Positions 36,092 to 45,683 of a stretch of 64,000 nucleotides of DNA are shown in pieces. The stretch is from CAWBVG01 sp963792175 (GTDB lineage: Bacteria; Acidobacteriota; Vicinamibacteria; Vicinamibacterales; CAVVIG01). Both the position numbers and the translations under genes were made by a program. Within the stretch, counting starts at the first letter, position 1. Every line of letters starts with the position of its first letter. The notes below the pieces were generated by a model. It was given only the letters and a program-made list of their open reading frames with translations, searched no databases and had not been told where the DNA came from. The stretch spans positions 184,045 to 248,044 of the forward strand of contig CAWBVG010000041.1 of NCBI GenBank assembly GCA_963792175.1. The letters are read 5' to 3'.

Positions 36092-36639
36092 GTCTCCAGT
36101 CCCAGTTTTTCCCGTAACAGCTTCATCCCGCGGTGCAGGTTGACGCGCACCGACCCCGGCGCAAGACCGGTCCGGTCGGCAATCTCCTGCCCGCTCATCC
36201 CTTCCACGAGCCGCATCAGCAGCGTGTCGCGATAGGCCTCTGGGAGGCCGCGAATCACTTCGAGCACCGCGAACGTTTCGGCCTCGATGGGGTCGCCGCC
36301 CGGCAGTTCGTCGGGCAGCTCGACTGGCTCGCGGCTCTGGCGCAAGTAATCGGTGGCCCGGTTGCGCGCGATCGTGGCAATCCATCCGCCGAACGCCGCC
36401 GGCTCGCGGAGCTCGCGGATACGGGTGTAGGCCGTCACGAACACGTCCTGGACCAGATCGTCGACATCGCGCCCTGGCACCCGGCCCAGGAGGATCGCGT
36501 GCACCAGGCGCGAAAAATCGGCATAGAGCCGCGAAAAGGCGTCGCGGTCACCCGCCGCCACCGCACTGATGGTGTCGCTGAGGCTGACCTCCCGGTCGGT
36601 CACGCGATGGACTGCCACCGGGTCCAGGACATGCTCCAT
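36088..36639 (-). CDS. ECF-family RNA polymerase sigma factor
   Basis: 183 residues with region 2 (FSRLYADFSRLVHAILLGRVPGRDVDDLVQDVFVTAYTRI; DDLVQDVF is the core-binding and -10 segment) and region 4 (VIRGLPEAYRDTLLMRLVEGMSGQEIADRTGLAPGSVRVNLHRGMKLLREKL). Coupled by ATGA to the FecR-like gene, which probably controls it. The start ATG at 36639 is followed by VLDPVAVHRVTDREVSLSDTISAV. Upstream DNA is filled with GGGGCTAGGGGCT repeats and a GGATGTTAACT promoter-like motif. Intact. Confidence 0.9.
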   Translation of the reverse strand: MEHVLDPVAVHRVTDREVSLSDTISAVAAGDRDAFSRLYADFSRLVHAILLGRVPGRDVDDLVQDVFVTAYTRIRELREPAAFGGWIATIARNRATDYLRQSREPVELPDELPGGDPIEAETFAVLEVIRGLPEAYRDTLLMRLVEGMSGQEIADRTGLAPGSVRVNLHRGMKLLREKLGLET

Positions 36640-36655
36640 TCAGGGTCCGTCAGCT

Positions 36656-36841
36656 CCCGTCGGGGCTAGGGGCTCGGGGCTAGCTGGCCCGTCGGGCTCG
36701 CTCGCTCCGGGTCATAAGAGCAGACGTCGCTGCCGCGCCGGATGTTAACTCGCTATCCGTCGGGGCTAGGGGCTGGGGACTAGGGGCCAGGGCTAGCTGT
36801 CCGGCTAGCGAGTCCCCTAGTACCCCAAGCCCCGAGCCCCG
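36656..36841. repeat. GTCGGGGCTAGGGGCT repeats, two direct and one inverted
   Basis: Copies begin near 36656 (GTCGGGGCTAGGGGCTCG...) and 36760 (GTCGGGGCTAGGGGCTGG...); the inverted copy (CCCCAAGCCCCGAGCCCCGAC) ends at 36841. They fill the space between the divergent sigma-factor and PadR genes. Confidence 0.8.
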
Positions 36842-36892
36842 ACAACTCTTTTGACGCTTGCCTCGTCATATACCTTTGCGCAATATGTCGCT

Positions 36893-37246
36893 ATGCAATA
36901 CATGAAGAACCGCATGCTCGATCGCGAGCTCAAAAAGGGCAGCGCCGAGCTCCTGATTCTGTCGCTGCTCGAGGATCAGCCGCGCCACGGCTACGACCTC
37001 AGCAAGCTCATCGAGGCGCGATCGGGCGGCGTCCTGACATTCCGCGTCGCCTCGCTCTACCCGCTGCTCTATCGACTCGAGAAGCGCGGCTGGATCCTCG
37101 GGCGCTGGATCGAGAAAGCCGGACAGCGGCGGCGCCGCTATTACCGGCTGACGCCGGTCGGCGCCAACGTGCTGGCCTCGCAGCGCGACACCTGGCGCGA
37201 ATTCGTCCTGGCCATCAGCCGCGTCACCGGAGTGGAACATGCCTGA
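36893..37246 (+). CDS. PadR-family transcriptional regulator of the adjacent permease
   Basis: 117 residues, winged helix: KKGSAELLILSLLEDQPRHGYDLSKLIEARSGGVLTFRVASLYPLLYRLEKRGWILGRW, then EKAGQRRRRYYRLTPVG and a C-terminal dimerisation helix. The ATG at 36893 lies 6 nt after CAATAT (a likely -10; TTGCCT 17 nt before as -35), so I prefer it to an upstream in-frame ATG at 36851. It overlaps the ADOP gene by 8 nt (ATGCCTGA). Such PadR-ADOP pairs are typical of Acidobacteria and suggest local repression relieved by a small ligand. Confidence 0.87.
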   Translation: MQYMKNRMLDRELKKGSAELLILSLLEDQPRHGYDLSKLIEARSGGVLTFRVASLYPLLYRLEKRGWILGRWIEKAGQRRRRYYRLTPVGANVLASQRDTWREFVLAISRVTGVEHA

Positions 37247-39831
37247 GTGGCCAGACGACGTCGCCGAGGAGCTTCGCCAGCACCTCGACGATCAATACCG
37301 CGATCTGCGCGCCGCCGGCGCGTCGCACGACGACGCGCTCCGCGCGATGGCCGACGACGTGAACGCCGTTCGATCCAGGCGATCCGGGCTGCGGCCGGAG
37401 CTGATCGCCGCCGACGTGCGTTATGCCTTCCGCACGCTGCGCCGGAATCCCGGGTTCGCGATCGTCGTGCTGCTCACCCTCGCGCTCGGCATCGGTGCCA
37501 ACGCCGCCATCTTTTCCGTCGTCAACGGCGTGCTGCTGCGGCCGCTGCCGTACCGCGACGCGGATCGACTCATGGTGATCCGGGGCGACCTGAAGCGTCC
37601 TGGACTCAACGACATCCCGGCGTCCGCCGGGGAATACGTGGACTACCGGGATCGAAGTCATGCCTTCGAGCAGGTGGCGGCCTACGATACCGTCGGATTC
37701 AATCTCACCGGCGGCGGCGAGCCCGAGCGCGTCGAAGGCGCGGTCGTGACCACGACGTTCTTCGCGCTGCTCGGCGCGTCCGCGCAGGTCGGCCGCACGT
37801 TCGTGGCGGCCGAGGATCAGCCGGGCCGCGACGACGTCGCGGTGTTGAGCCATTCGCTGTGGACGCGGCGGTTCAGCGCGAACCCGGCGATCGTCGGGCA
37901 GACGATTCCCGTGGATGGTCGTCCGACGCAGGTGGTTGGCGTGATGCCGGCCGCGTTCCAGTTTCCCGATCGGAGCATCGAGATCTGGAAGCCGTTCCTT
38001 CTCGATGCCGAGGCGCTGAGCGACAACAATCGCGGCTCGCACGGCTATACGGCGCTCGCGCGCCTGAAGGCCGGCATCAGCCGCCAGCAGGCCCAGGCGG
38101 ATCTCACCGCCGTGACGGCGGCGTTCAAGGCCGATCATCCCGGCAACTATCGCAACGGCTTCGGCGCGACGCTTCGCCCCCTCCAGGAGGAAATCGTCGG
38201 CGACACCGGCCGTCCGCTGATGGTGCTGCTGGGCGCCGTCGCCGTCGTGCTGCTGATCGCGTGCGCGAACGTGGCGAATCTGCTGCTGGCGCGCGCGGCG
38301 TCGCGCCGGAAGGAGATTGCCCTGCGCACGGCGCTCGGCGCGAGCCGCGGCCGGCTCGTTCGTCAGCTGATGACCGAAAGCGTCCTCGTGTCCGCCATCG
38401 GCGGCCTGATCGGCCTCGGCCTGTCGGCGTGGGGCGTCGATCTGCTGATCGCGTCAGCGCCAGACAGCATCCCGCGAATCCAGGAAGTCGGTGTCGACGC
38501 GCGCGTCGCAGGCTTTACGGCGCTCGTGTCGCTCGCGACCGGACTCGTGTTCGGACTCGCGCCCGCGCTCCGCGCCTCGAAGGCTCCGCTGCACGATGCC
38601 CTGAAGGAGGGCGGACGCGCAGGCGGCGGCGGTGTCCACGGTGTTGCGGGGCGGGCGCTCGTGGTGTCCGAAGTGGCGCTGTCGCTGGTCCTGCTGATTG
38701 CCGCCGGGCTGCTGATTCACAGCTTCACGCGCCTGCAGGACGTCGCGCCCGGCTTCGACTCCAGCCGCCTGCTGACGTTCCGGCTTTCGTTGCCTGAATC
38801 GCGCTACACGACGTTCCAGAAGGGCCAGGCGTTCTTCGACGAATTCTTCACCGGCCTTCGGCGCACTCCAGGCGTGCGCAGCGTGGCCGCCATCAACGCG
38901 CTGCCGTTCAGCGGTCTCGGCGGCAGCCGCTCGTTTCACATCGAGGGGCGCGACGAGCAGCGGCCGGAGGATCAGCCCGACGAACAGTTGCGAATCGTCA
39001 CCGACGGCTACTTTGCCGCGATGGCGATCCCGATCGTCGCCGGGCGCGAATTCACCGATCGCGACGCGCTGAACCAGCCTCGCGTCGCGGTCGTCAACGA
39101 CGCGATGGCGAAAAAGCACTGGCCGCACGAAAGCCCCATCGGCAAGCGCGTGTCGTTTTCGACGAACGAGCCTGCAGTGGTACGAGATCGTCGGCGTTGC
39201 CGGCAACATCAAGCACCGCGCTCTCGAGGCCGCCGATCGCCCGGAGCTGTACGTGCCTTATCGACAGCCGCTCTTCGCGGGATGGACCGTGCGGCCGATG
39301 TACGTGATCGCGCGAACGTCGGCGGATCCGGCGTCGACCGCGGCGATTGCACGGCATGAGGTTGCGCGCGTCGATCGCGATCAGCCGATCTCGGACGTGC
39401 GGACGATGGACGAGCGGATCGGCCGCTCGCTGTCGAGCCGGCGCTTCAGCATGGTGCTGCTCGCGCTGTTCGCCGGGCTGGCGCTGACCCTGGCCGCGGT
39501 CGGCATCTACGGCATCGTCGCCTACAGCGTGACGGAGCGGACGCATGAAATCGGCGTGCGCGTCGCGCTCGGCGCTCAGCGCCGCGACGTGATGGCGATG
39601 GTCGTCGGACAGGGCATGACGATGACCATCGTGGGGACGGCGATCGGCGTCGCGGCATCCGCGGCGCTGTCGCGACTGATGTCGAGCCTGCTCTTCGGGG
39701 TCAGCGCGGTCGATCCGGCGACGTTTGTCGCCATTCCCTTGCTGCTCATCGCGGTGGCGCTGGCGGCGTGTTACGTGCCGGCGCGCCGCGCGACGCGCGT
39801 TGATCCACTCCAAGCGCTGAGGACTGAATAA
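37239..39831 (+). CDS. ADOP-type MacB/FtsX-like permease 3 with N-terminal ADOP domain (frameshifted)
   Basis: About 863 residues. Family-specific N-terminal cytoplasmic segment (DDVAEELRQHLDDQYRDLRAAG), then ADVRYAFRTLRRNPGFAIVVLLTLALGIGANAAIF, the core domain with VGRTFVAAEDQPGRDDVAVLSHSLW, and two FtsX units ending VPARRATRVDPLQALRTE. One shift near 39178 (NEPAV, then YEIVGVAGNIKHR). The 8-nt overlap with PadR shows coupled translation. Substrate unknown. Confidence 0.88.
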
Positions 39832-39837
39832 CGACAG

Positions 39838-40007
39838 TCTTCAGTCACCAGTCGTCAGTCATCAGTCAAAAGTCGTCAGTCATCAGCACCAGTCATCAAG
39901 TCGTCAGCCAGGTCACCAGACTGAAGACCGAAGACTGAAGGCTGAAGACTGAGACTGGCAACTGACGACTTACGACTGGGGACTGACGACTTGCGACTGA
40001 TGACTGC
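39838..40007. repeat. CAGTCGTCAGTCATCAGTC word repeats and their inverse
   Basis: The left half (39838-39918) is built from CAGTC/GTCATCAGTC words; the right half (39919-40007) from GACTGAAGACTGA and GACTGACGACTT words, the reverse complements. The two halves can fold on each other. Confidence 0.85.
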
Positions 40008-40009
40008 TG

Positions 40010-40015
40010 TATTCT
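40010..40015 (+). promoter_or_regulatory. -10 hexamer TATTCT of the lyase gene (leaderless)
   Basis: TATTCT ends 6 nt before the ATG at 40022, immediately after the word-repeat block. Confidence 0.45.
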
Positions 40016-40021
40016 GTCCCA

Positions 40022-40841
40022 ATGCCCGACAAGGCAGAGCGTCTGCGTGCCTTGCACCATGGCCCGCCGATCTTCGTCGTGCCGAATGCCTGGGATGCGG
40101 CCACGCGCACGTCTGTTCGAGGCCGAAGGCTTTCCCGCCGTCGCGACGACCAGTGCCGGTGTTGCGGCCGCGCTTGGCTATCCCGATGGCGGCGTCGTGC
40201 CCGCTCACGAAATGATCGAGGCCGTCGCGCGGATCGCGCGCGCGGTGAGCGTGCCGGTCACCGCCGATATCGAGCACGCCTACGCCGCGTCGCCGAGCGC
40301 CGTCGCCGACGTGGTCCTTCGCGTGATCGCCGCCGGAGCAGTCGGCATCAATCTCGAAGACATCGTCCCGGGAGCGGCCGATCTCGAGCCGGTGGCCCTG
40401 CAAACCGACAAGATCGCGACGATCATGAAGGCGACCGCCAACGCCGGGATCCGCGTGGTGATCAACGCACGCACCGACGTCTTTCTGAAGGGAATCGGCG
40501 CGCCGGAAGCGCGGCTCGGCGTCGCGATCGACCGCGGCAAGGCGTTTCTCGCCGCCGGCGCCGACTGCGTGTTCGTGCCCGGCGTCCGCGATCGGGAGAC
40601 GATCGGCGAGCTGGTGCGCGGGATTGGTGGCCCGGTGAACATCCTGGCGACCACCGGGACGCCGTCGATTCCGGATCTCGAGGCGCTGGGGGTTGCGCGG
40701 GTCAGCCTCGGATCCGGCCCGATGCGCGCCGCGCTGGGCCTCGTCCGCGACGTCGCGCGCGAGCTGAAGGCGACCGGCACCTACGGCGCCTTCACGGACG
40801 ACGCGATGTCGTTCGACGAGGTCATGGACCTGATGAAATGA
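40022..40841 (+). CDS. Isocitrate lyase/PEP mutase-superfamily enzyme (frameshifted)
   Basis: About 273 residues, TIM barrel. ALHHGPPIFVVPNAWDAA, then RLFEAEGFPAVATTSAGVAAALGYPDGG, VTADIEHAYAASPSAVADVVLRVIAAGAVGINLEDI (metal-binding and substrate region) and VVINARTDVFLKGIG, all typical of the ICL/PEPM superfamily. The KKCGH motif of isocitrate lyase proper is absent, so a C-C lyase on a 2-carboxy substrate or a phosphonate-type reaction is equally possible. One shift near 40105. Coupled by ATGA to the unknown gene downstream. Confidence 0.83.
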
Positions 40842-41397
40842 TCGCCGTCGGCTTTCGGGTCAAGTCGGGCTTCGCCATCGCGGTCACGCTCGAAGGGCCC
40901 GCTTCCGCGCCGAGCGCGGTGTCGAGACGCGTGATCGAGATGAGCGATTCGGCAGTGCCCGAGACGCGTCAGCCATACCACGACGGACTCTTTCGTCACT
41001 GAAGAGGACGCGCGCGAGATCGCGCGGCGCGTCAAGATTGTGAAGCGGTGCGCCACAAAATCGATCGCCGCGCTGCTGAAGGACACCGGCGCGACCCGCG
41101 CCGGGCTGATTGTCGGCAGCCTCATCGAGCCCGAAAAAGTAGGAAATCCGCATATCCGCGCTCACGCCAGCGAGGGGCGGTTGTTCCGCACCGTTCTCGA
41201 GGACGCGCTCGCGTCGCGCGGCGTACGGTGCGAGGTGATTGTCGAGAAGCAGCTGCCGGCACGAAGCGCGGAAGGCCTGCGGCGGCCGCCGCGCGAAATC
41301 GCTCAGGACCCTCGACGGTTTCGGCAAAGCGCTCGGCAGCCCGTGGCGTGCCGACGAAAAGGCCGCGGCGACCGCGGCCTGGCTGGCGTTGACGTAG
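40838..41397 (+). CDS. Conserved-looking hypothetical protein coupled to the lyase (frameshifted)
   Basis: About 185 residues after repair. Blocks: MIAVGFRVKSGFAIAVTLEGPASAPSAVSRRVIEMSD, TEEDAREIARRVKIV, KSIAALLKDTGATRAGLIVGSLIEPEKVGNPHIRAHASEGRLFRTVLEDALASRGVRCEVIVEKQL and the tail KALGSPWRADEKAAATAAWLALT. No domain is recognised, but composition and continuity through three frames show a real protein. Breaks near 40985 and 41270. Start ATG 40838 in ATGA with the lyase gene, so the two probably act together. No function is proposed. Confidence 0.65.
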
Positions 41398-41403
41398 CCG
41401 CGC

Positions 41404-41452
41404 CCGCCTGCGCCTTTTCGGCGAGCTCGCCGTAGCTCGCTGTGTTTGCGCC
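41404..41452. repeat. Palindrome-rich spacer resembling the 11.6-kb element
   Basis: GCGAGCTCGCCG, GCTCGCTGTGTTTGCGC and GCGAGCGGAGGCGGGG share word order with the in-gene element at 11645-11741 (TCTCGCCGAAGCGAG, TTGTGTGAA, GCGCGGAGGCGG). By-eye similarity only. Confidence 0.35.
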
Positions 41453-41529
41453 GCGAGCGGAGGCGGGGGTCGCGCTACACTGGCGATTTTGCGCCCGCTG
41501 AACGTTTCCCCCCTTTTAGTCGTCCTGTA

Positions 41530-44031
41530 GTGCGGGGGACGACCTGTCTCGATACGATCCGCTCGGATGTCCGATACGCGCTGCGATGGCTCCGCAGGAG
41601 CCCCGGCTTTACGCTCGTGGCGGTCGCGTCGCTCGCGATCGGCATCGGGTTCAACACCGCCATCTTCACGCTCGTCGACGCGCTGCTGTTCCGGCCGCTG
41701 CCGGTCGAGCATCCGGACCGACTGGTCGACGTCTACACGAGCGGGCGGCGACGGCGACCAGTACGCCACCAGCTCCTATCCGGATCTCCTCGACTTCAAG
41801 GCGCAGAACCAGGTGTTCACGCGACATGCTGGCCTACAGCCCGTCGATCGCCGCCGTGAAGCTGACAGACCGGTCGCGGCTGGCGATGGGCGAAACCGTC
41901 ACGGGCAACTACTTTCAGCTGCTCGGCGTGCGGGCGGCCGCCGGCCGCACGTTGTTGCCCGACGACGACCAACCGGGCGCGCCGCGGGCGGTCGTGATCT
42001 CATACCGCCTGTGGAATCGCGAGTACGCGGCGAGTCCTCGCGCCGTCGGCCAATCGATTCGGATCCACGGCCAGCCGTACACGATCGTGGGCGTCGCGCC
42101 GAAGCTGTTCACCGGCATGGTGCCGCTGCTCGCGCCGGAAGTCTGGACGCCGATGGCCTACGTCGACGAGGTGGAGCCGGCGGCATCATCAGCACCGTCC
42201 CATCGCCGACAGGCAACACGCGCCTCGAGCGGCGGGGCACGCGCTGGATGTTTGTCAAAGGACGGCTGAAGGCGGGCGTGACGTGCGCTCAGGCCGCGCG
42301 CCAACATGCGCCTGATCGGCAAGCAGCTCCAGGCCGCGAACATCCAGACCAACAAGGACCGCGACGTCTCGATGTGCCGACCAAGGACGTTCACATTCAT
42401 CCGATGGCCGATCGCACGCTGCTGCCGATCGCGTTCGGGCTGATGTTCGTCGTCGGACTCGTCCTGCTGATCGCCTGCGCGAACGTGGCGAGCATGCTGC
42501 TGGCACGGGCGTCCGGACGACAGAAGGAAATCGGCATCAGGCTGGCGATCGGCGCGAGCCGCGGACGGTTGGTGCAGCAGCTCCTGTCGGAAAGCGTCGT
42601 CATGGCCGTCCTCGGCGCCGCGGCCGGCTCGCGCTCGCCTGGGCGCTCACGCAGGCCGCGATATCCATCACGCTGCCGATTCCGATTCCCCTGTCGTTCG
42701 CGCTGCAGAATTGCGGCCGCGTGCTGGCGTTCACCGCCGGCGTCGCGCATGCTCGCGGCGCTCGTGGCCGGCCTTGCGCCCGCGCTGAAGGCCACGCGGC
42801 CGAATCTCGTGAACGAGCTGAAAAGCGACGTGCCGGCGACCCGGGCCGGCGGCCGCCGCTGGACGCTGCGCGACGGTCTGGTCGTCACGCAGATCGCGGT
42901 GACGATGGTGCTGCTGGTCGCGGCCGGACTGCTGACGCGAAGCCTCATCCGCGGCGCAGAAAGTGGCATCGGCTTCGAGCCGGAAGGTCTGGCGATCGTC
43001 TCGACCGAGATGAGCATGGTCGGCTACAACGACACGCCGGGCGAAGGAGTTCTACGACCGCGCGTTGGAGCGCGTACGGGCAATCCCGGGCGTCACGTCG
43101 GCGGCGCTCGCCGAGCGCCTGCCGTTCTCCATCAATTACAACCGCAACAACCTGTTTCTCGCCGATCGGCATGGGCCCGAACGACAAAGGCGTGGTGGTC
43201 GACGTGGCGCGCGTGTCGGCGGAGTATTTCGCGACGCTCGGGGTGTCGATCCTGCAGGGCCGCAATTTCTCTCCGACCGATACGCCAGATTCTCCGGGCG
43301 TGGCCATCATCAACGAAGCAATGGCCCGGAAGTACTGGCCGAACCAGAATCCGCTCGGTCAGCGGTTTCGTGCGACGACCTACACGGTCCGCGAGTACCA
43401 GGTCGTCGGCGTCAGCGCCGACTACAAGGTGAGCACCGTCGGCGAAAACGCAACGCCGTACGTGCACTACGCCGTTTCGCAGCGGCCTGACAACGGCGAG
43501 GAGATCATCGCGCGCACGCGCGGCGATGCGAGCGCGCTGCTGGCGGCGATGCGGCGCGAGCTGCTGGCGCTCGAGCCGAACGTCCTGTTCCTCGACAACC
43601 AGACGATGAGCACGCAGGTCGCCGCGACGCTGCTGCCGGCGAAGGCGGGTGCGATCGGCGTCAGCGCGGTGGGGGTGGTGGCGATGCTGCTCGCGTCGAT
43701 CGGGCTGTACGGCGTGATCGCGTATTCCGTCGCGCGTCGCACGCGGGAGATCGGAATCCGGATGGCGCTCGGCGCGAACCGGTCAGCGGTTGTCGGCCTG
43801 GTCATGCGCCAGGGCCTTGGCATCGCCGCCGTCGGCGTCGCGATCGGGACGCTGTTGTCGCTCGGGGCGGCGAAGGCGGTTGCCGGCGCGCTGTACGGCG
43901 TCAGCTTCGTCGATCCGGTCGCGTGGCTCACCGCGACGGCGACGCTGTTGACGGTCGCGACGCTGGCGAACGTGATTCCGGCGCGACGGGCATCTGTCGT
44001 GAATCCGTCGATCGCGCTGCGGTCGGAGTAA
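41530..44031 (+). CDS. MacB/FtsX-like permease 4 (six or more frameshifts)
   Basis: About 835 residues after repair. DTIRSDVRYALRWLRRSPGFTLVAVASLAIGIGFNTAIF, the core domain with AAGRTLLPDDDQPGAPRAVVISYRLWNREY, IACANVASMLLARASGRQKEIGIRLAIGASRGRL, and a last unit ending IPARRASVVNPSIALRSE. It lacks the PadR-linked N-terminal segment and has no PadR gene. Breaks near 41745, 41825, 42175, 42300, 42360, 42630, 43050 and 43160. Close paralogue of the permease at 62093. The GTG at 41530 is the likely start; TACACT about 50 nt upstream could be the -10. Confidence 0.8.
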
Positions 44032-44060
44032 GCCGCCTGTCGCTCGGCCAGACCGCCCTG

Positions 44061-45667
44061 CTACTTGAAACTGCGGGCTTCGGCCAGTTCGGGCCGCGCG
44101 CCGGCATCCGCCCGCGCGCAGATCTTCAGCAGTTCGGCATAGTAGCCGGCCGCCTTGGCGCGCTGACCGGCAGCGGCCGCCGACTTGGCTGCCCCGGCGA
44201 CGGCGCGGAAGCGGTTGGGCTCCTTCTTCATCGTCGCTTCGAATTCCTTCAAGGCTGCCGGCGCATCGCCATGTCCGAGCAGTATCTCGCCGAGAAGCTC
44301 GCGCGCCGGCGCAAGCGGACCGGGCGTCATGGCGTTCTTCTCGGTCGCGTCCTCGCGCTCCGCGGCAGTCCGCATCTGCGCAATCGCATCGCTCGTCCGT
44401 CCCTCGGCCTGCGCCAGCCACGCGGACGCCGCCAGCCGTTGAATCTCGACCTGCTCGGCCCAGTAGTCCTCGCGCGCCTGCCGCAGACGGTCGCGGATGT
44501 CCTGCAGCGCATCGACCGATTCGCGGATCGTCGCCGTCTGCCGCAGGTGGGCGGCGCCAAGCGCGCGCGCGAAGTGGGTCATCGCATCGGTGAACGGAAA
44601 TGGCGTTCGCTTTGGCGTCAGCGCGACGGCTTCGTTCCAGGCCGCGCGTTCCAGCGCGTAGCGCGCCGGGATGGCGGCGAGGGCGAAGAACCCTGCCGCC
44701 GGCGGGGCCGCCCCGGTGACGGCGGTGGGATCGAATCGGGCTGGCGATCTCCGGCAGCGAGTCGAGTAACTGTGCGCGCCGCGCCGTCCTGCGCGGTCTG
44801 CAGGTACGCATACGCCTGATAGTCGTTCGCGTGCAGCTCCTCGGCGGTCGCCTTGCCGAGCCGGGCCGATTCGGCGGACGCGATGTTGGCGTCGATCGAT
44901 TCCTGCCAGTAGCCGACGCGCGTGAACGTGTGCGACGGCATGTGCAGGGCGTGTGGCGCCGACGGCGCAATCTTCGAGTAGCGCTGCGCCGCCTCGAGCG
45001 CGCGATCGGCCAGCGGCGGCACGTCGTAGTTGTGGATGATGTAATGCGCGAGGCCTGGATGATCGCGATGCTTCGCGAACAGCGAGTCGAGAATGGCGCC
45101 GGCCTTGAACTGGCCCGCGTAGGTCTTGTCGGCCGGATCCGATGCGAACGCGACCGACAGCGCGTAGAAGATCGCGGCCTCATCGTCTGCCGGATACTTC
45201 GCGGCGAGCGCCGACATGGCATCGCGATACGCCCTGGTCCGCTCGGCTTGCCCGATGCGCTGGTGGTCCGTGTAGAGGTGCGCCGCGGCGTCGACGTAGG
45301 CGCGCTCCCGCTCGGTCTTCGCCGCCGGCGACCGGGCCGCGGTAATCGCGGCGAGGCCCAGTTGCAGCTGCCCGGCGGGTTTCAAACCGGCCGCGAACGG
45401 ATTCCCCCATCGGCTGAGCGCGATGCCCCACTGCGCCATCGCGCACGACGGGTCGGTTTGCAGTGTCGCGTTGAACGCATCGACCGCTCGCGAGAACTCG
45501 AAGGAGTGCAGCAGTGCGACCGCGCGGTTGAACGTCGGTTGAGCCGCGGCGCTGCACGAGGTCTGGAAGTTCACCGTGCCGAGCCGCTCGGCCGGCGTCC
45601 CGTGCGAGTGGTCCTGCGCCGCCAGCGGAGCGGTCATCAGCGCCAGAACGATGATCGGCCAACCCAT
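44061..45667 (-). CDS. Secreted TPR-repeat protein (frameshifted)
   Basis: About 535 residues. Signal peptide (WPIIVLALMTAPLAAQ), then helical repeats such as FNRAVALLHSFEFSRAVDAFNATLQTDPSCAMAQWGIALS, YADD-type AIFYALSVAF, HYIIHNYDVPPLADRALEAAQRYSKIAPSAPHALHMPSHTF and, at the C-terminus, PAALKEFEATMKKEPNRFRAVAGAAKSA. Typical of tetratricopeptide-like proteins of Acidobacteria with an exported location. Breaks near 44770 and 44600. A GGAGGGAGGG ribosome site precedes the ATG at 45667. Protein-protein interaction is the generic role; nothing more specific is visible. Confidence 0.8.
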
Positions 45668-45683
45668 GAAACCCTCCCTCCGC

